Source: Lysinibacillus odysseyi (GTDB lineage: Bacteria; Bacillota; Bacilli; Bacillales_A; Planococcaceae). Taken from it: a DNA stretch of 64,000 bases. Of this stretch, positions 27,317-36,749 are shown piece after piece (the first letter of the stretch is position 1; each line of letters begins with the position of its first letter). The DNA is taken from NCBI GenBank assembly GCA_014595895.1, contig JABUKB010000001.1, positions 310,001-374,000 of the forward strand, written 5' to 3'. The notes below the pieces were generated by a model. The model saw only the letters and a program-made list of their open reading frames with translations, did no database searches and had not been told where the DNA came from. The position numbers were made by a program, and so were the translations under genes.

Positions 27317-28267
27317 ATGACAATACAATGGTTCCCAGGGCATATGGCGAAAGCCCGCCGACAGGTGTCAGAAAACTTAAAACTAGTCGATATTATTTTC
27401 GAATTAGTGGATGCACGTTTACCTTTATCATCTCGTAACCCCATGATTGATGAGGTCATTAACCAAAAGCCACGTCTCTTGATTTTAAATAAACAGGACA
27501 TGGCAGACGAAACAGAAACACGTCGCTGGATCGCTTATTTTGAAGAACGTGGTCATAGAGCAGTTGCTATTAACTCATTTGAAGGAAAGGGCTTGCAATC
27601 TGTCAATAAAGCAGCGCAGGAAATTTTAAAAGAAAAATGGGAGCGCATGAAAGCGAAAGGCATGAAGCCGCGAGCGATTCGGGCAATGATAGTGGGTATT
27701 CCGAATGTTGGGAAATCTACGCTCATTAATCGCTTAGCGAAAAAGAACCTAGCGAAAACAGGCAACACACCAGGTGTAACAAAAGCGCAGCAATGGATTA
27801 AGGTTGGGAAAGAAATTGAACTTTTAGATACACCGGGCATATTATGGCCGAAATTCGAAGATCAAGAAATTGGCTATAAATTGGCGCTTACAGGGGCGAT
27901 TAAAGATACCATTACGAACATGGAAGATTTAGCTGTTTATGGTCTCCGTTTTTTAGCCTTGCATTACCCAGAGCGCATGGAAGAGCGTTACAAAATTGAT
28001 TCGGTGAATGAGGATCTAGTTGTTACATTTGACCATATCGGTCAATTGCGTAGAGTATTTGGACAAGGCGGCGAAATCGATTACGATCAAGTAGCATTGC
28101 TCATCGTACGTGATATCCGTGACCAGAATTTAGGGAAGCTTACCTTTGACTTTGTGGATGAGCAAGTTGAAAAAGAGCGTTTAGAAGAGCTCATCGCGCA
28201 AGAAAACGAAGAGCGTCGTCAAAAAAATTTGTTAATGAAGCAACAAAAGCAACAGGATACTAACTAG
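27317..28267 (+). CDS. rbgA: Ribosome biogenesis GTPase RbgA (YlqF)
   Basis: 316 residues with the circularly permuted GTPase order: G4 NKQD (58-61) comes before G1 GIPNVGKS (127-134) and G3 DTPG (about 172-175). N-terminal [14 protein letters not shown] is the YlqF hallmark. It acts in late 50S assembly. The protein is about 30 residues longer than the B. subtilis one, due to a charged K/E/Q C-terminal tail ([16 protein letters not shown]). No separate promoter was found, so transcription may read through from lepB. Confidence 0.95.
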   Translation: MTIQWFPGHMAKARRQVSENLKLVDIIFELVDARLPLSSRNPMIDEVINQKPRLLILNKQDMADETETRRWIAYFEERGHRAVAINSFEGKGLQSVNKAAQEILKEKWERMKAKGMKPRAIRAMIVGIPNVGKSTLINRLAKKNLAKTGNTPGVTKAQQWIKVGKEIELLDTPGILWPKFEDQEIGYKLALTGAIKDTITNMEDLAVYGLRFLALHYPERMEERYKIDSVNEDLVVTFDHIGQLRRVFGQGGEIDYDQVALLIVRDIRDQNLGKLTFDFVDEQVEKERLEELIAQENEERRQKNLLMKQQKQQDTN

Positions 28268-28304
28268 CGGTTTTATAAAAAAGCATATATAGAAGATGGA
28301 TAAG

Positions 28305-28340
28305 AAACCTTTTTCACAACAGTGGAGAAGGTTTTTCTTT
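28305..28340 (+). terminator. Intrinsic terminator after rbgA
   Basis: AAACCTT (28305-28311) pairs with AAGGTTT (28328-28334), with additional inner G-U/CAC-GTG pairs, then TTTCTTT. Confidence 0.75.
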
Positions 28341-28395
28341 TATAATAAAAAGAAATGTCGATATAACAACTAAGTGACCAGATGAGAGGAAAAAC

Positions 28396-29163
28396 ATGAA
28401 AACAATCAAAGAAATTACAATAGCCTTAAAACAAGCAACGCAATTAGAACCGTGGATGGACGCTATACAGCGAGATGAGCGTGCGGGGGTACAAAGAGCT
28501 TGGGCAAGCTTTGAGAAGCGCCTAGCGAAAGAACAAGCCGTTTTAGAGGCACATAAACAGAAACTGCAGTTCGATGCGTCGTACTTGCCGCATGCAGACG
28601 CTTATTTAGCAGGAGTAGATGAAGCAGGTCGTGGTCCATTAGCAGGTCCTGTTGTGACAGCGGCGGTTGTCTTGCCGAATTATTGTCAAGAACTTGTTGG
28701 CATTAATGATTCCAAGCAATTAACAAAAGAAATGCGAGAAAATTATGCTGCCCGTATTAAGGAGCATGCCATTAGTTATTTCGTTCATTTTCAACCAGCA
28801 GAAGTAATTGATTCGGTTAATATTTATGAAGCAACAAGGCAGTCCATGCTTGCAAGTGTAGAAGGGTTAGCGGTGCAACCGGATATTGTCATTGCCGATG
28901 CGATGACGTTACCTGTTGCGATGCCGCAGCATGCAATTATTAAAGGAGATGCACAAAGCTTAAGCATTGCTGCAGCCTCTATTTTAGCGAAAACAGCGCG
29001 TGATGAATATATGGAACAGTTAGATAAAGAATTCCCGCAGTACGGCTTTGCACAGCATGCTGGCTATGGCACAAAACAGCATCTAGAAGCATTAGAGGAG
29101 TTTGGGCCAACTGAGCATCATAGAAAGTCGTTTGAGCCTATTAAATCGATGATGAAGAGGTGA
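28396..29163 (+). CDS. rnhB: Ribonuclease HII
   Basis: 255 residues. After a roughly 70-residue N-terminal extension typical of Bacillus RNase HII, the catalytic domain starts with YLAGVDEAGRGPLAGPV (Asp75 and Glu76 are metal ligands). IADAMTLPV and the SLSIAAASILAKTARD segment carry further active-site residues. It removes RNA/DNA hybrids and single ribonucleotides. GAGAGGAAAA ribosome site. Followed 6 nt later by the FliK-like gene. Confidence 0.96.
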   Translation: MKTIKEITIALKQATQLEPWMDAIQRDERAGVQRAWASFEKRLAKEQAVLEAHKQKLQFDASYLPHADAYLAGVDEAGRGPLAGPVVTAAVVLPNYCQELVGINDSKQLTKEMRENYAARIKEHAISYFVHFQPAEVIDSVNIYEATRQSMLASVEGLAVQPDIVIADAMTLPVAMPQHAIIKGDAQSLSIAAASILAKTARDEYMEQLDKEFPQYGFAQHAGYGTKQHLEALEEFGPTEHHRKSFEPIKSMMKR

Positions 29164-29169
29164 ATATAG

Positions 29170-31050
29170 ATGAATATGTCGTTTAACCCGGTCACTACAC
29201 AAACACAGAATGTACAAAGTCAGCCGCTTGCTTTACGTGAAGGGCAGGTATTTCATGGTACCATTACTAAGCTTTACCCGGACCAAATGGCAGAAGTGCA
29301 AGTAGGCCAAAATAAATTTGTCGCTAAATTAGAAACGCCTTTAAAAGCAGGCGATACACACTTTTTTCAAGTTACGAGTACCGCTGGACAGACAGAATTG
29401 AAAGTGGTAACAGGTCCAATGGCGCAATCGTTAACAACACAGCAACAAATGAATCAATTATTACAAAATATGAATTTACCCCAAACAAAAGAATTACAGC
29501 AAGTGCTAAGCCATTTTGTGAAGGAACAAATTCCTATTTCGCGAGAGCAATTATTGACAGCAGAAGCATGGATGAAGGGGTTACCGGAGGGGGTGTCCAA
29601 ACAAGATGCGTTAGCGGCTATACAGCGCATGGCAGATTTAAAAATGCCTTTTACTACACAGGTTTTTCAAGCACTTGTCCAAGGAGCTAAAACAGATGGT
29701 ATGCATGCTACTATTCAACACCTCATGCAACAACTACAACAGACCAATATGCCAAATGAGCAGGCAAAAGCAAATTTACTGAATCAATTGCAAACGATTA
29801 TAAAGCCACTAGATGCTGAGACAGGTGGTATTTTATTAGCGAAAGCTGTGCATACATTAAGTGATGCCAATGCGACGATGGCCAACCGTCTCCAAGCTTT
29901 AACCATTCTAAAGGAAGCGGGCATCCTACCGCAAAATGCCAGTGTAAGTAACTGGCAAGGTACACAACCCACGCAAACATTGCCACTTACAGAGCAGCCA
30001 GTCCAAGCCGGTCAGCTTGTACAACAAGTGATGCAAGCCAAGCCAGCAGAAAGTACACAACTGATTGCCAATGTGCGGACGTTTATACAGCAGGACGCAT
30101 TATTAACTGCTGATCAAAAAGCCCAGCTGATTCAATTGGTTGACCGCTTTAGCCAGTTACCGCAAACGAAGCAAACGATGGAGATTTTCGGAAAGCAGGT
30201 AAATGAACAGCTCATCAAAGCCTATGCTACGATTCAAGATAACCGTTTATTTGCTCAAAATGAACAAGGATTATCTGTAAAAGAGCAACTATTATCCTTG
30301 CTTCGCCCAGGTGCTGAGCCAGATGCCTTGTTACGTAATTTAGTAAAAGTTAGTGTAGATTCTCCGCAGCCACAAGTGCAAAGTATGGTCGTGCAAGCTG
30401 AAGCCCAAGTCCAAAATGCAGTTGATAGCAGAGCGATGGAGCAGGCAATGAAAACAGTTTTAAAAGGTTTGGGGGTTAGTTATGAAGCGGCTCTTCATAA
30501 TAAATCGGGCGATATACAGCAGTTGGCGCAATCCATCAAACCACAGCTTTTAGCATTGCTGCAGGACGCACAAATTCCATCTGCTTTGCGTGAATCGGCA
30601 GAGGTATTAATGGCTAGACTAAACGGGATGCAGCTTTTATCAGGCGATCAAGGGCACCAGCATCAATTAGTCATGCAAGTACCACTGGACTTTTTCGGCA
30701 AACGTATGGATGCGACATTACAGTGGAATGGCCGCATGAATAAGGATGGGAAAATTGATGCAAATTTTGCGCGTGTGCTATTTTATTTAAATATGGAATC
30801 TTTGCAAGAAACAGTCATTGATATGCAAGTTCAAAATCGAATTGTGACGATTAATATTTTCAATGAGGATTCTCAGTTAGCTCAATTAGCAGAGCCCTTG
30901 AAGCAGTCATTAAAAACCGGATTACTAGACAAAGAATATCAATTATCTGGTTTATTCATTAAACAATTTGATAAGAAAATACAAGAGAAGCCTATAAAAA
31001 GTACAAACAGGGAAACAACACAGCAAAAAGGGGTGGATATACGTATATGA
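29170..31050 (+). CDS. Large Q-rich protein, FliK-like C-terminus (YlqG position)
   Basis: 626 residues, no signal peptide or membrane segment. N-terminal 75 residues (EGQVFHGTITKLYPDQMAEVQV ... LKAGDTHFFQV) look like a small beta barrel. The middle (about 80-470) is helical and very rich in Q, T, A and M. The C-terminal 130 residues (LVMQVPLDFFGKRMDATLQW ... IVTINIFNEDSQLAQL) have the alternating pattern of the FliK hook-length-control C-terminal domain. It sits where B. subtilis has ylqG, 6 nt after rnhB, and overlaps by 4 nt a gene for a lone FlhB C-terminal domain, which is the FliK partner. Function is inferred, not known. Distinct from the true fliK at 49401-50735. Confidence 0.6.
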   Translation: MNMSFNPVTTQTQNVQSQPLALREGQVFHGTITKLYPDQMAEVQVGQNKFVAKLETPLKAGDTHFFQVTSTAGQTELKVVTGPMAQSLTTQQQMNQLLQNMNLPQTKELQQVLSHFVKEQIPISREQLLTAEAWMKGLPEGVSKQDALAAIQRMADLKMPFTTQVFQALVQGAKTDGMHATIQHLMQQLQQTNMPNEQAKANLLNQLQTIIKPLDAETGGILLAKAVHTLSDANATMANRLQALTILKEAGILPQNASVSNWQGTQPTQTLPLTEQPVQAGQLVQQVMQAKPAESTQLIANVRTFIQQDALLTADQKAQLIQLVDRFSQLPQTKQTMEIFGKQVNEQLIKAYATIQDNRLFAQNEQGLSVKEQLLSLLRPGAEPDALLRNLVKVSVDSPQPQVQSMVVQAEAQVQNAVDSRAMEQAMKTVLKGLGVSYEAALHNKSGDIQQLAQSIKPQLLALLQDAQIPSALRESAEVLMARLNGMQLLSGDQGHQHQLVMQVPLDFFGKRMDATLQWNGRMNKDGKIDANFARVLFYLNMESLQETVIDMQVQNRIVTINIFNEDSQLAQLAEPLKQSLKTGLLDKEYQLSGLFIKQFDKKIQEKPIKSTNRETTQQKGVDIRI

Positions 31051-31340
31051 GTGATAAAAAGTATGTAAGGAAAGAAGCGATTGCTCTATCGTATAATCCA
31101 ACTGAATCAGCTGGTCCAAAGGTTGTGGCCAAAGGGAAGGGACAGATTGCGGATAGTATTTTAGCACAAGCAGCAGAGCATAACGTACCGGTTCATGAGG
31201 ATCCCAACCTTGTGCAATTACTTGGCCAGTTAGATTTAAATGAATCTATTCCAGAAGAATTATATCAAGCGGTAGCGGAAGTTTTTGCCTTTATATATCA
31301 TTTAGACCAAAGACATGGAGAATTAAAAAGACGTAAATAG
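31047..31340 (+). CDS. Stand-alone FlhB cytoplasmic C-domain protein (YlqH-like)
   Basis: 97 residues. EAIALSYNPTESAGPKVVAKGKG ... VPVHEDPNLVQLL ... IPEELYQAVAEVFAFIYHLD lines up with the end of this window's FlhB (YAIALKYDENSMDAPRIVAKG ... PEEFFKAVAEVLAYVY). It starts just after where FlhB is autocleaved, so the N-P-T-H site itself is missing; the NPTE at residues 18-21 lies in a different place and is coincidental. No membrane part. It overlaps the preceding FliK-like gene by 4 nt. In other species such FlhB-C proteins (FlhX/FlhBc) can replace the FlhB C-domain; the role here is unknown. Confidence 0.8.
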   Translation: MSDKKYVRKEAIALSYNPTESAGPKVVAKGKGQIADSILAQAAEHNVPVHEDPNLVQLLGQLDLNESIPEELYQAVAEVFAFIYHLDQRHGELKRRK

Positions 31341-31447
31341 CTTTATTATAGAACTAATCTCTCATTTTTACTTAAAATAGCTATTTTATGCATAATATAT
31401 AAAAAAATATGTTTAAATAAGAATGGTTGATGTTTAAAGGTATAAAG

Positions 31448-31476
31448 TAGACATTCTGAAAGCGTTTATGTAAAAT
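31448..31476 (+). promoter_or_regulatory. Promoter of sucCD
   Basis: -35 TAGACA (31448-31453), 17 nt, -10 TAAAAT (31471-31476); five of six matches in each box. Start site near 31483, 40 nt before sucC. Confidence 0.75.
31457..31470 (+). promoter_or_regulatory. Candidate cre site (CcpA) in the sucC promoter spacer
   Basis: TGAAAGCGTTTATG matches 12 of 14 positions of the TGWAARCGYTWNCW consensus. It fills the spacer between the -35 and -10 boxes, so CcpA would exclude RNA polymerase. Confidence 0.6.
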
Positions 31477-31522
31477 GATTATGCAATAAAATATTTCCAA
31501 TTGTCTGACGGGAGGATGTATC

Positions 31523-32683
31523 ATGAATATCCATGAATACCAAGGGAAAGAAATCCTAAGAAAGTATGGCGTAGCAGTACCAAACGGTAAAGTAGCTTTT
31601 TCACCAGACGAAGCCGTTAAAGTAGCAAAGGAAATTGGTGGTAATGTAACGGTTGTAAAGGCTCAGATTCACGCGGGTGGTCGTGGGAAAGCTGGCGGCG
31701 TTAAAATTGCAAAAAATTTAGATGAAGTACGCTCTTATGCGAAAGAGTTACTAGGTAAGATTTTAGTAACGCATCAAACAGGTCCAGAAGGTAAAGAAGT
31801 GAAGCGTTTATACATAGAGGAAGGCTCTGATATTCAAAAAGAATATTACTTGAGTTATGTCCTTGATCGTGCCACTTCTCGTGTAACATTAATGGGATCA
31901 GAAGAGGGCGGTATGGATATCGAAGAAGTAGCAGAACAAACGCCTGAGAAAATTTTTAAGGAAGTAATAGACCCGGTGGTAGGTCTAACGCCATTCCAAG
32001 CACGCCGCATGGCATTTAACATGAACATTCCTACAAAACTGATCAATAAAGCTGCAAATTTGATGTTAGGTTTGTATAAGGCATTTATCGATAAAGATGC
32101 TTCTATTGTTGAGATTAACCCGCTTGTTGTCACAGGGGACGATCAAGTAATGGCACTAGATGCCAAATTCAACTTTGATAGTAATGCACTTTATCGTCAG
32201 AAAGATATTTTAGAACTACGTGATTTTGATGAAGAGGACGCAAAAGAAATTGAAGCGTCAAAATATGATTTAAGTTATATCTCATTAGATGGCAACATTG
32301 GCTGTATGGTAAATGGTGCCGGCCTAGCGATGGCTACGATGGATACGATTAGTTACTACGGCGGTTCACCGGCTAACTTCCTGGATGTAGGGGGCGGCGC
32401 AACAGCTGAAAAAGTAACAGAAGCGTTTAAAATCATTCTTTCCGATGAAAAAGTAAAAGGGATCTTTGTTAACATTTTCGGTGGTATCATGAAGTGCGAT
32501 ATTATCGCAGAGGGTGTTATACAAGCAGCGAAAGAAGTAGGTTTATCCGTACCTTTAGTAGTACGTTTAGAAGGAACGAATGTTGAGCGCGGCAAGCAGC
32601 TTTTAAATGAATCAGGCTTAAATATTATTGCGGCGGATTCAATGGCAGATGGTGCACAAAAAATCGTAGGACTTGTAGGCTAA
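31523..32683 (+). CDS. sucC: Succinyl-CoA synthetase, beta subunit (ADP-forming)
   Basis: 386 residues. N-terminal ATP-grasp domain begins [16 protein letters not shown] and includes [16 protein letters not shown] (about 46-61); IEINPLVV (about 195-202) is the metal-binding signature; the CoA-ligase domain has [16 protein letters not shown]-cycle step making ATP from succinyl-CoA. GGGAGGATG ribosome site. sucD follows by 18 nt. Promoter with embedded cre-like box suggests carbon catabolite repression. Confidence 0.97.
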   Translation: MNIHEYQGKEILRKYGVAVPNGKVAFSPDEAVKVAKEIGGNVTVVKAQIHAGGRGKAGGVKIAKNLDEVRSYAKELLGKILVTHQTGPEGKEVKRLYIEEGSDIQKEYYLSYVLDRATSRVTLMGSEEGGMDIEEVAEQTPEKIFKEVIDPVVGLTPFQARRMAFNMNIPTKLINKAANLMLGLYKAFIDKDASIVEINPLVVTGDDQVMALDAKFNFDSNALYRQKDILELRDFDEEDAKEIEASKYDLSYISLDGNIGCMVNGAGLAMATMDTISYYGGSPANFLDVGGGATAEKVTEAFKIILSDEKVKGIFVNIFGGIMKCDIIAEGVIQAAKEVGLSVPLVVRLEGTNVERGKQLLNESGLNIIAADSMADGAQKIVGLVG

Positions 32684-32701
32684 GAAAGGCAGGGGTAACT
32701 A

Positions 32702-33604
32702 ATGAGTGTATTTATTGATAAGGATACAAAAGTAATTGTTCAAGGCATTACAGGGGAAACAGCACTTTTCCATACAAAACAAATGCTTGAATACGGCACA
32801 AAAATTGTTGCAGGTGTTACACCAGGAAAAGGCGGTATGGAAATTGAAGGTGTACCGGTTTTCAATACAGTCGAAGAAGCTGTAAAAGCAACAGGAGCCA
32901 ATGTATCGGTTATTTATGTACCGGCACCATTTGCGGCAGATGCCATTATGGAAGCGGTAGATGCAGAGTTGGATTTAACCATTTGCATTACAGAACATAT
33001 TCCAGTGTTGGATATGGTGAAAGTAAAACGCTATATGGAGGGTAAACAGACCCGTTTAGTTGGTCCTAACTGTCCAGGTGTCATTACAGCAGATGAATGT
33101 AAAATTGGTATTATGCCAGGTTATATTCATAAAAAAGGTCATGTAGGGGTAGTTTCCCGTTCCGGTACATTAACATATGAAGCTGTACATCAGTTAACAC
33201 AAGCGGGCATCGGCCAAACAACGGCTGTTGGTATCGGTGGTGACCCGGTAAACGGTACAAACTTCATCGATTGCTTAAAGGCATTTAATGAAGACCCGGA
33301 AACATATGCGGTAGTTATGATTGGTGAAATTGGCGGTACAGCTGAAGAAGAAGCAGCGGAGTGGGTTCAAGCGAACATGACAAAGCCGGTAGTAGGCTTT
33401 ATTGGAGGGCAAACAGCACCTCCAGGCAAGCGTATGGGTCACGCCGGTGCGATTATTTCAGGCGGTAAAGGAACAGCCGCTGAAAAAATCAAAGCGATGA
33501 ATGCAGCAGGTATCGAAGTAGCGCCAACACCATCTGACATTGGCGAAACATTAATTAAAGTCATTAAAGAAAAAGGTCTATACGAACAGTGCAAGACACA
33601 TTAA
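32702..33604 (+). CDS. sucD: Succinyl-CoA synthetase, alpha subunit
   Basis: 300 residues. The CoA-binding Rossmann domain opens with [26 protein letters not shown] is the conserved loop. The phosphorylated histidine is His247 in RMGHAGAI. Forms the heterodimer with SucC. AGGCAGGGG ribosome site, same transcript as sucC, terminator after the stop. Confidence 0.97.
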   Translation: MSVFIDKDTKVIVQGITGETALFHTKQMLEYGTKIVAGVTPGKGGMEIEGVPVFNTVEEAVKATGANVSVIYVPAPFAADAIMEAVDAELDLTICITEHIPVLDMVKVKRYMEGKQTRLVGPNCPGVITADECKIGIMPGYIHKKGHVGVVSRSGTLTYEAVHQLTQAGIGQTTAVGIGGDPVNGTNFIDCLKAFNEDPETYAVVMIGEIGGTAEEEAAEWVQANMTKPVVGFIGGQTAPPGKRMGHAGAIISGGKGTAAEKIKAMNAAGIEVAPTPSDIGETLIKVIKEKGLYEQCKTH

Positions 33605-33610
33605 AATAAG

Positions 33611-33640
33611 GATGTAGCGCTTCGGTGCTACATCTTTTCT
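33611..33640 (+). terminator. Intrinsic terminator after sucD
   Basis: GATGTAGC (33611-33618) with GCTACATC (33627-33634) and an 8-nt loop holding TTCG, then TTTTCTT. Confidence 0.9.
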
Positions 33641-33680
33641 TGTACAGTCATGTGTTTCTTCTATTATAAGGAGTGATTCC

Positions 33681-34565
33681 ATGACAAAAAACCAATTATT
33701 AGCTCTACATTCTATTTATCCCATATCCGTGCGAGCTTTACAGCACATGCTCATGCATATTGGCGAAATTGATAATATTCTTACAACCTCATCCTCCACG
33801 ATTGCAGCATTATTACGCATTTCACAGCAGCAAGCCTATATGATTCAGCAAAAATATGCCCAACTAAGAACAAAAAATTTCCTTGTCTACTATGAACAAC
33901 AAAGGATAGACGTTGTGTGCTATACAGAAGAGCTGTATCCATCCTCGCTCTTAGCTATTTATGATGCACCGACTGTATTATATGGAAAAGGCGATATGAG
34001 GTTGCTGCAAGCGCCGAAAAGGATTGCCTGTATTGGCTCAAGGGACGCTACCAGTTACTCTACAGATGTTTTAAAATGCTTGCTGCCCCCATTAATCAAC
34101 GAAGACTATGTCATTGTAAGCGGGCTGGCAAAAGGAGCTGATACATTTGCTCACCGCGGTGCTATCTATTACGGAGGCAGAACCATCGCTGTGCTAGGGC
34201 ATGGATTTCAGACAATTTATCCAGCTAGCAATAAAAAATTAGCGCAATTTATGGCAGAAGAACACTTGCTTTTGACTGAATATGCTCCTCATATGGAACC
34301 AAGAAAAGTCCATTTTCCACAACGAAATCGTATTATCTGCGGCTTAGTAAGTGGGTTGATTATCACAGAAGCAGCTGAAAAAAGCGGGACTATGATAACA
34401 GCTGGGTTTGCGCTAGAACAGGGTAAAGATATATTTGTAGCACCTGGACCTATCACATCACCCTTGTGTATAGGCACTAATAAATTAATCAAAGAGGGAG
34501 CAATTCTTGTGTGGAATGGATATCAGATTCTTGAAGAAATACAACTATTTTACACTAAAAATTGA
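33681..34565 (+). CDS. dprA: DNA-processing protein DprA (Smf)
   Basis: 294 residues. The Rossmann-like DprA core shows CIGSRDATSY, VSGLAKGADTFAHRGA (about 151-166), TIAVLGHGFQTIYP, FPQRNRIICGLV and VAPGPITSPLCIGTN. It protects incoming single strands and loads RecA during natural transformation. The N-terminal 100 residues are a SAM-like helical domain. No C-terminal winged helix, as in B. subtilis. TAAGGAGTG ribosome site. The topA gene follows after a 89-nt gap with a hairpin. Confidence 0.95.
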   Translation: MTKNQLLALHSIYPISVRALQHMLMHIGEIDNILTTSSSTIAALLRISQQQAYMIQQKYAQLRTKNFLVYYEQQRIDVVCYTEELYPSSLLAIYDAPTVLYGKGDMRLLQAPKRIACIGSRDATSYSTDVLKCLLPPLINEDYVIVSGLAKGADTFAHRGAIYYGGRTIAVLGHGFQTIYPASNKKLAQFMAEEHLLLTEYAPHMEPRKVHFPQRNRIICGLVSGLIITEAAEKSGTMITAGFALEQGKDIFVAPGPITSPLCIGTNKLIKEGAILVWNGYQILEEIQLFYTKN

Positions 34566-34571
34566 AAAAAA

Positions 34572-34608
34572 GTTGCATTATGTATCAATCTGTTATACAT
34601 TTTGCAAC
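34572..34608 (+). promoter_or_regulatory. Inverted repeat with possible overlapping topA promoter
   Basis: 14-nt arms GTTGCATTATGTAT (34572-34585) and ATACATTTTGCAAC (34595-34608) pair at 12 of 14 positions. No T-run follows, so a normal intrinsic terminator is unlikely. The same bases give TTGCAT (34573-34578), 17 nt, TACATT (34596-34601), a possible promoter for topA. Confidence 0.35.
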
Positions 34609-34654
34609 AGGAATTGCTTTCAAAAATGAATAGCCTCTCTAAGGAGGAAGATAA

Positions 34655-36736
34655 ATGGCAGATTATTTAGTAATAGTAGAATCACCTGCAAAGGCCAAGA
34701 CGATTGAACGTTATTTAGGCAAAAAATATAAAGTAAAAGCATCTATTGGACATGTACGAGATCTCCCGCGCAGTCAGATGGGAATCGATACAGAAAACAA
34801 CTATGAGCCTAAATATATAACAATTCGCGGGAAAGGTCCTGTCCTGCAAGAATTAAAAACAGCGGCAAAAAAGGTGAAGAAAATTTATTTAGCAGCCGAC
34901 CCGGACCGGGAAGGTGAGGCGATTGCTTGGCATTTAGCCAATGCTCTTAATATCGATACAAATTCGGACTGTCGCGTTGTATTTAATGAAATTACAAAAG
35001 AAGCGATTTTAGAAAGCTTCAAGCACCCGCGTCCAATCGATATGGATTTAGTAGATGCACAGCAGGCACGCCGCATTTTAGACCGTTTGGTAGGGTACAA
35101 TATCAGCCCGATTTTATGGAAAAAAGTAAAGAAAGGCTTATCGGCAGGCCGTGTACAATCGGTAGCATTACGCCTTATTATTGATCGCGAAAATGAAATT
35201 AAAAACTTTGAACCCGAAGAGTACTGGTCTATTGAAGGGCAGTTTGAAAAAGGGAAAAAGCAATTTGAGGCTAATTTTTACGGTACAGCAGACGAAAAGA
35301 TAAAATTAACAAACGAACAGCAAGTGAAAGAGATTTTATCGAAGCTTGGTGAGGCGTTTACAGTAGAAAATGTAGTCAAAAAAGAACGTAAACGCAATGC
35401 CGCACCAGCCTTTACAACCTCTTCGTTGCAACAAGAGGCAGCGCGTAAATTAAACTTCCGTGCCAAGAAAACGATGATGCTTGCCCAGCAATTGTATGAA
35501 GGTATTGAAATCAATAAAAAAGAGGGCGCAGTTGGGCTTATTACGTATATGCGTACCGATTCAACACGGATTTCTGAGGCTGCAAAAGCAGATGCCCTGA
35601 ATTATATCGAAACAAAATATGGTCAAAACTATGTAGCGACCGAAGAAAAGAAAACCAAAAAACAAACGAATTCACAAGATGCGCACGAAGCGATTCGCCC
35701 TACAAGCGTCATGCGTTCACCTGAAGAGTTGAAGGCAATTTTAAGTCGCGATCAATTACGTCTATACCGTCTTATTTGGGAACGTTTTATCGCGAGTCAG
35801 ATGGCCCCGGCTGTATTAGATACAGTGACTGTAGATTTAGACAATGCAGGTATTCGTTTCCGTGCCAATGGTTCACATGTGAAGTTTCCAGGTTTTATGA
35901 AGCTCTATATTGAAGGGACAGACGATCAAACAGAGGAAGCGACAAAGTTATTGCCTGAGATGGAAGTAGGAGATGAAGTAAAGACGCTTGACATCTTGCC
36001 GAAACAGCATTTCACACAGCCACCTCCTCGTTTCTCAGAAGCACGTCTTGTCAAAACGCTGGAAGAGTTAGGTATAGGACGACCGTCTACTTATGCACCG
36101 ACACTCGATACGATTCAAAAGCGCGGGTATGTGCAATTAGACGCAAAGCGTTTTGTACCGACAGAACTAGGCGAAATTGTCCACCAAGCAACGCTGGAGT
36201 TCTTCCCGGAAATCATTAATATCGAGTTCACAGCTAAAATGGAGCAAGATTTAGATGCGGTTGAAGAAGGAATAAAACGTTGGGTAGAAATTATCGATGA
36301 GTTTTACCGAGACTTTGAGCCACGTGTGAAGCATGCGGATGAAGTGATGGAGAAAATTGAAATCAAAGATGAGCCAGCCGGTGAAGATTGCGAAAACTGT
36401 GGCAATCCAATGGTTTATAAATTGGGGCGCTATGGTAAATTTATGGCGTGTTCGAATTTCCCGGATTGTCGCAATACAAAAGCCATCATGAAACCGATTG
36501 GTGTGAAATGTCCATCATGTAAAGAAGGCGAAATTGTAGAACGTAAAAGTAAAACAAAACGCCTTTTCTACGGGTGCAACACATATCCGGAATGTGAATT
36601 TGTATCGTGGGATAAGCCAATTAGTAGACCTTGTCCAAAATGTAGTGCATTATTAGTGGAGAAGAAATTGAAAAAAGGTGTCCAAATCCAGTGTACGAAT
36701 AGTGACTGTGATTACGAAGAAGCGCCTTCAGAATAA
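34655..36736 (+). CDS. topA: DNA topoisomerase I
   Basis: 693 residues, type IA. The TOPRIM domain starts [20 protein letters not shown] and has [15 protein letters not shown] (metal and catalytic acidic residues). The nucleophile is Tyr298 in [32 protein letters not shown] marks domain IV. Three C-terminal zinc ribbons follow from residue about 577 (CENCGNPM...C, CPSCKEG...C, CPKCSALL...C). It relaxes negative supercoils. CTAAGGAGGAAG ribosome site. trmFO starts 13 nt after its stop. Confidence 0.97.
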   Translation: MADYLVIVESPAKAKTIERYLGKKYKVKASIGHVRDLPRSQMGIDTENNYEPKYITIRGKGPVLQELKTAAKKVKKIYLAADPDREGEAIAWHLANALNIDTNSDCRVVFNEITKEAILESFKHPRPIDMDLVDAQQARRILDRLVGYNISPILWKKVKKGLSAGRVQSVALRLIIDRENEIKNFEPEEYWSIEGQFEKGKKQFEANFYGTADEKIKLTNEQQVKEILSKLGEAFTVENVVKKERKRNAAPAFTTSSLQQEAARKLNFRAKKTMMLAQQLYEGIEINKKEGAVGLITYMRTDSTRISEAAKADALNYIETKYGQNYVATEEKKTKKQTNSQDAHEAIRPTSVMRSPEELKAILSRDQLRLYRLIWERFIASQMAPAVLDTVTVDLDNAGIRFRANGSHVKFPGFMKLYIEGTDDQTEEATKLLPEMEVGDEVKTLDILPKQHFTQPPPRFSEARLVKTLEELGIGRPSTYAPTLDTIQKRGYVQLDAKRFVPTELGEIVHQATLEFFPEIINIEFTAKMEQDLDAVEEGIKRWVEIIDEFYRDFEPRVKHADEVMEKIEIKDEPAGEDCENCGNPMVYKLGRYGKFMACSNFPDCRNTKAIMKPIGVKCPSCKEGEIVERKSKTKRLFYGCNTYPECEFVSWDKPISRPCPKCSALLVEKKLKKGVQIQCTNSDCDYEEAPSE

Positions 36737-36749
36737 AGAGGTAAATGAA

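Noticed and set aside
31098-31112. NPTE in the small FlhB-like protein as an NPTH-type autocleavage site
   Set aside because: When aligned with this window's FlhB, NPTE falls about 13 residues after the true NPTH position; the region before EAIAL, where NPTH should be, is absent. The match is coincidental.
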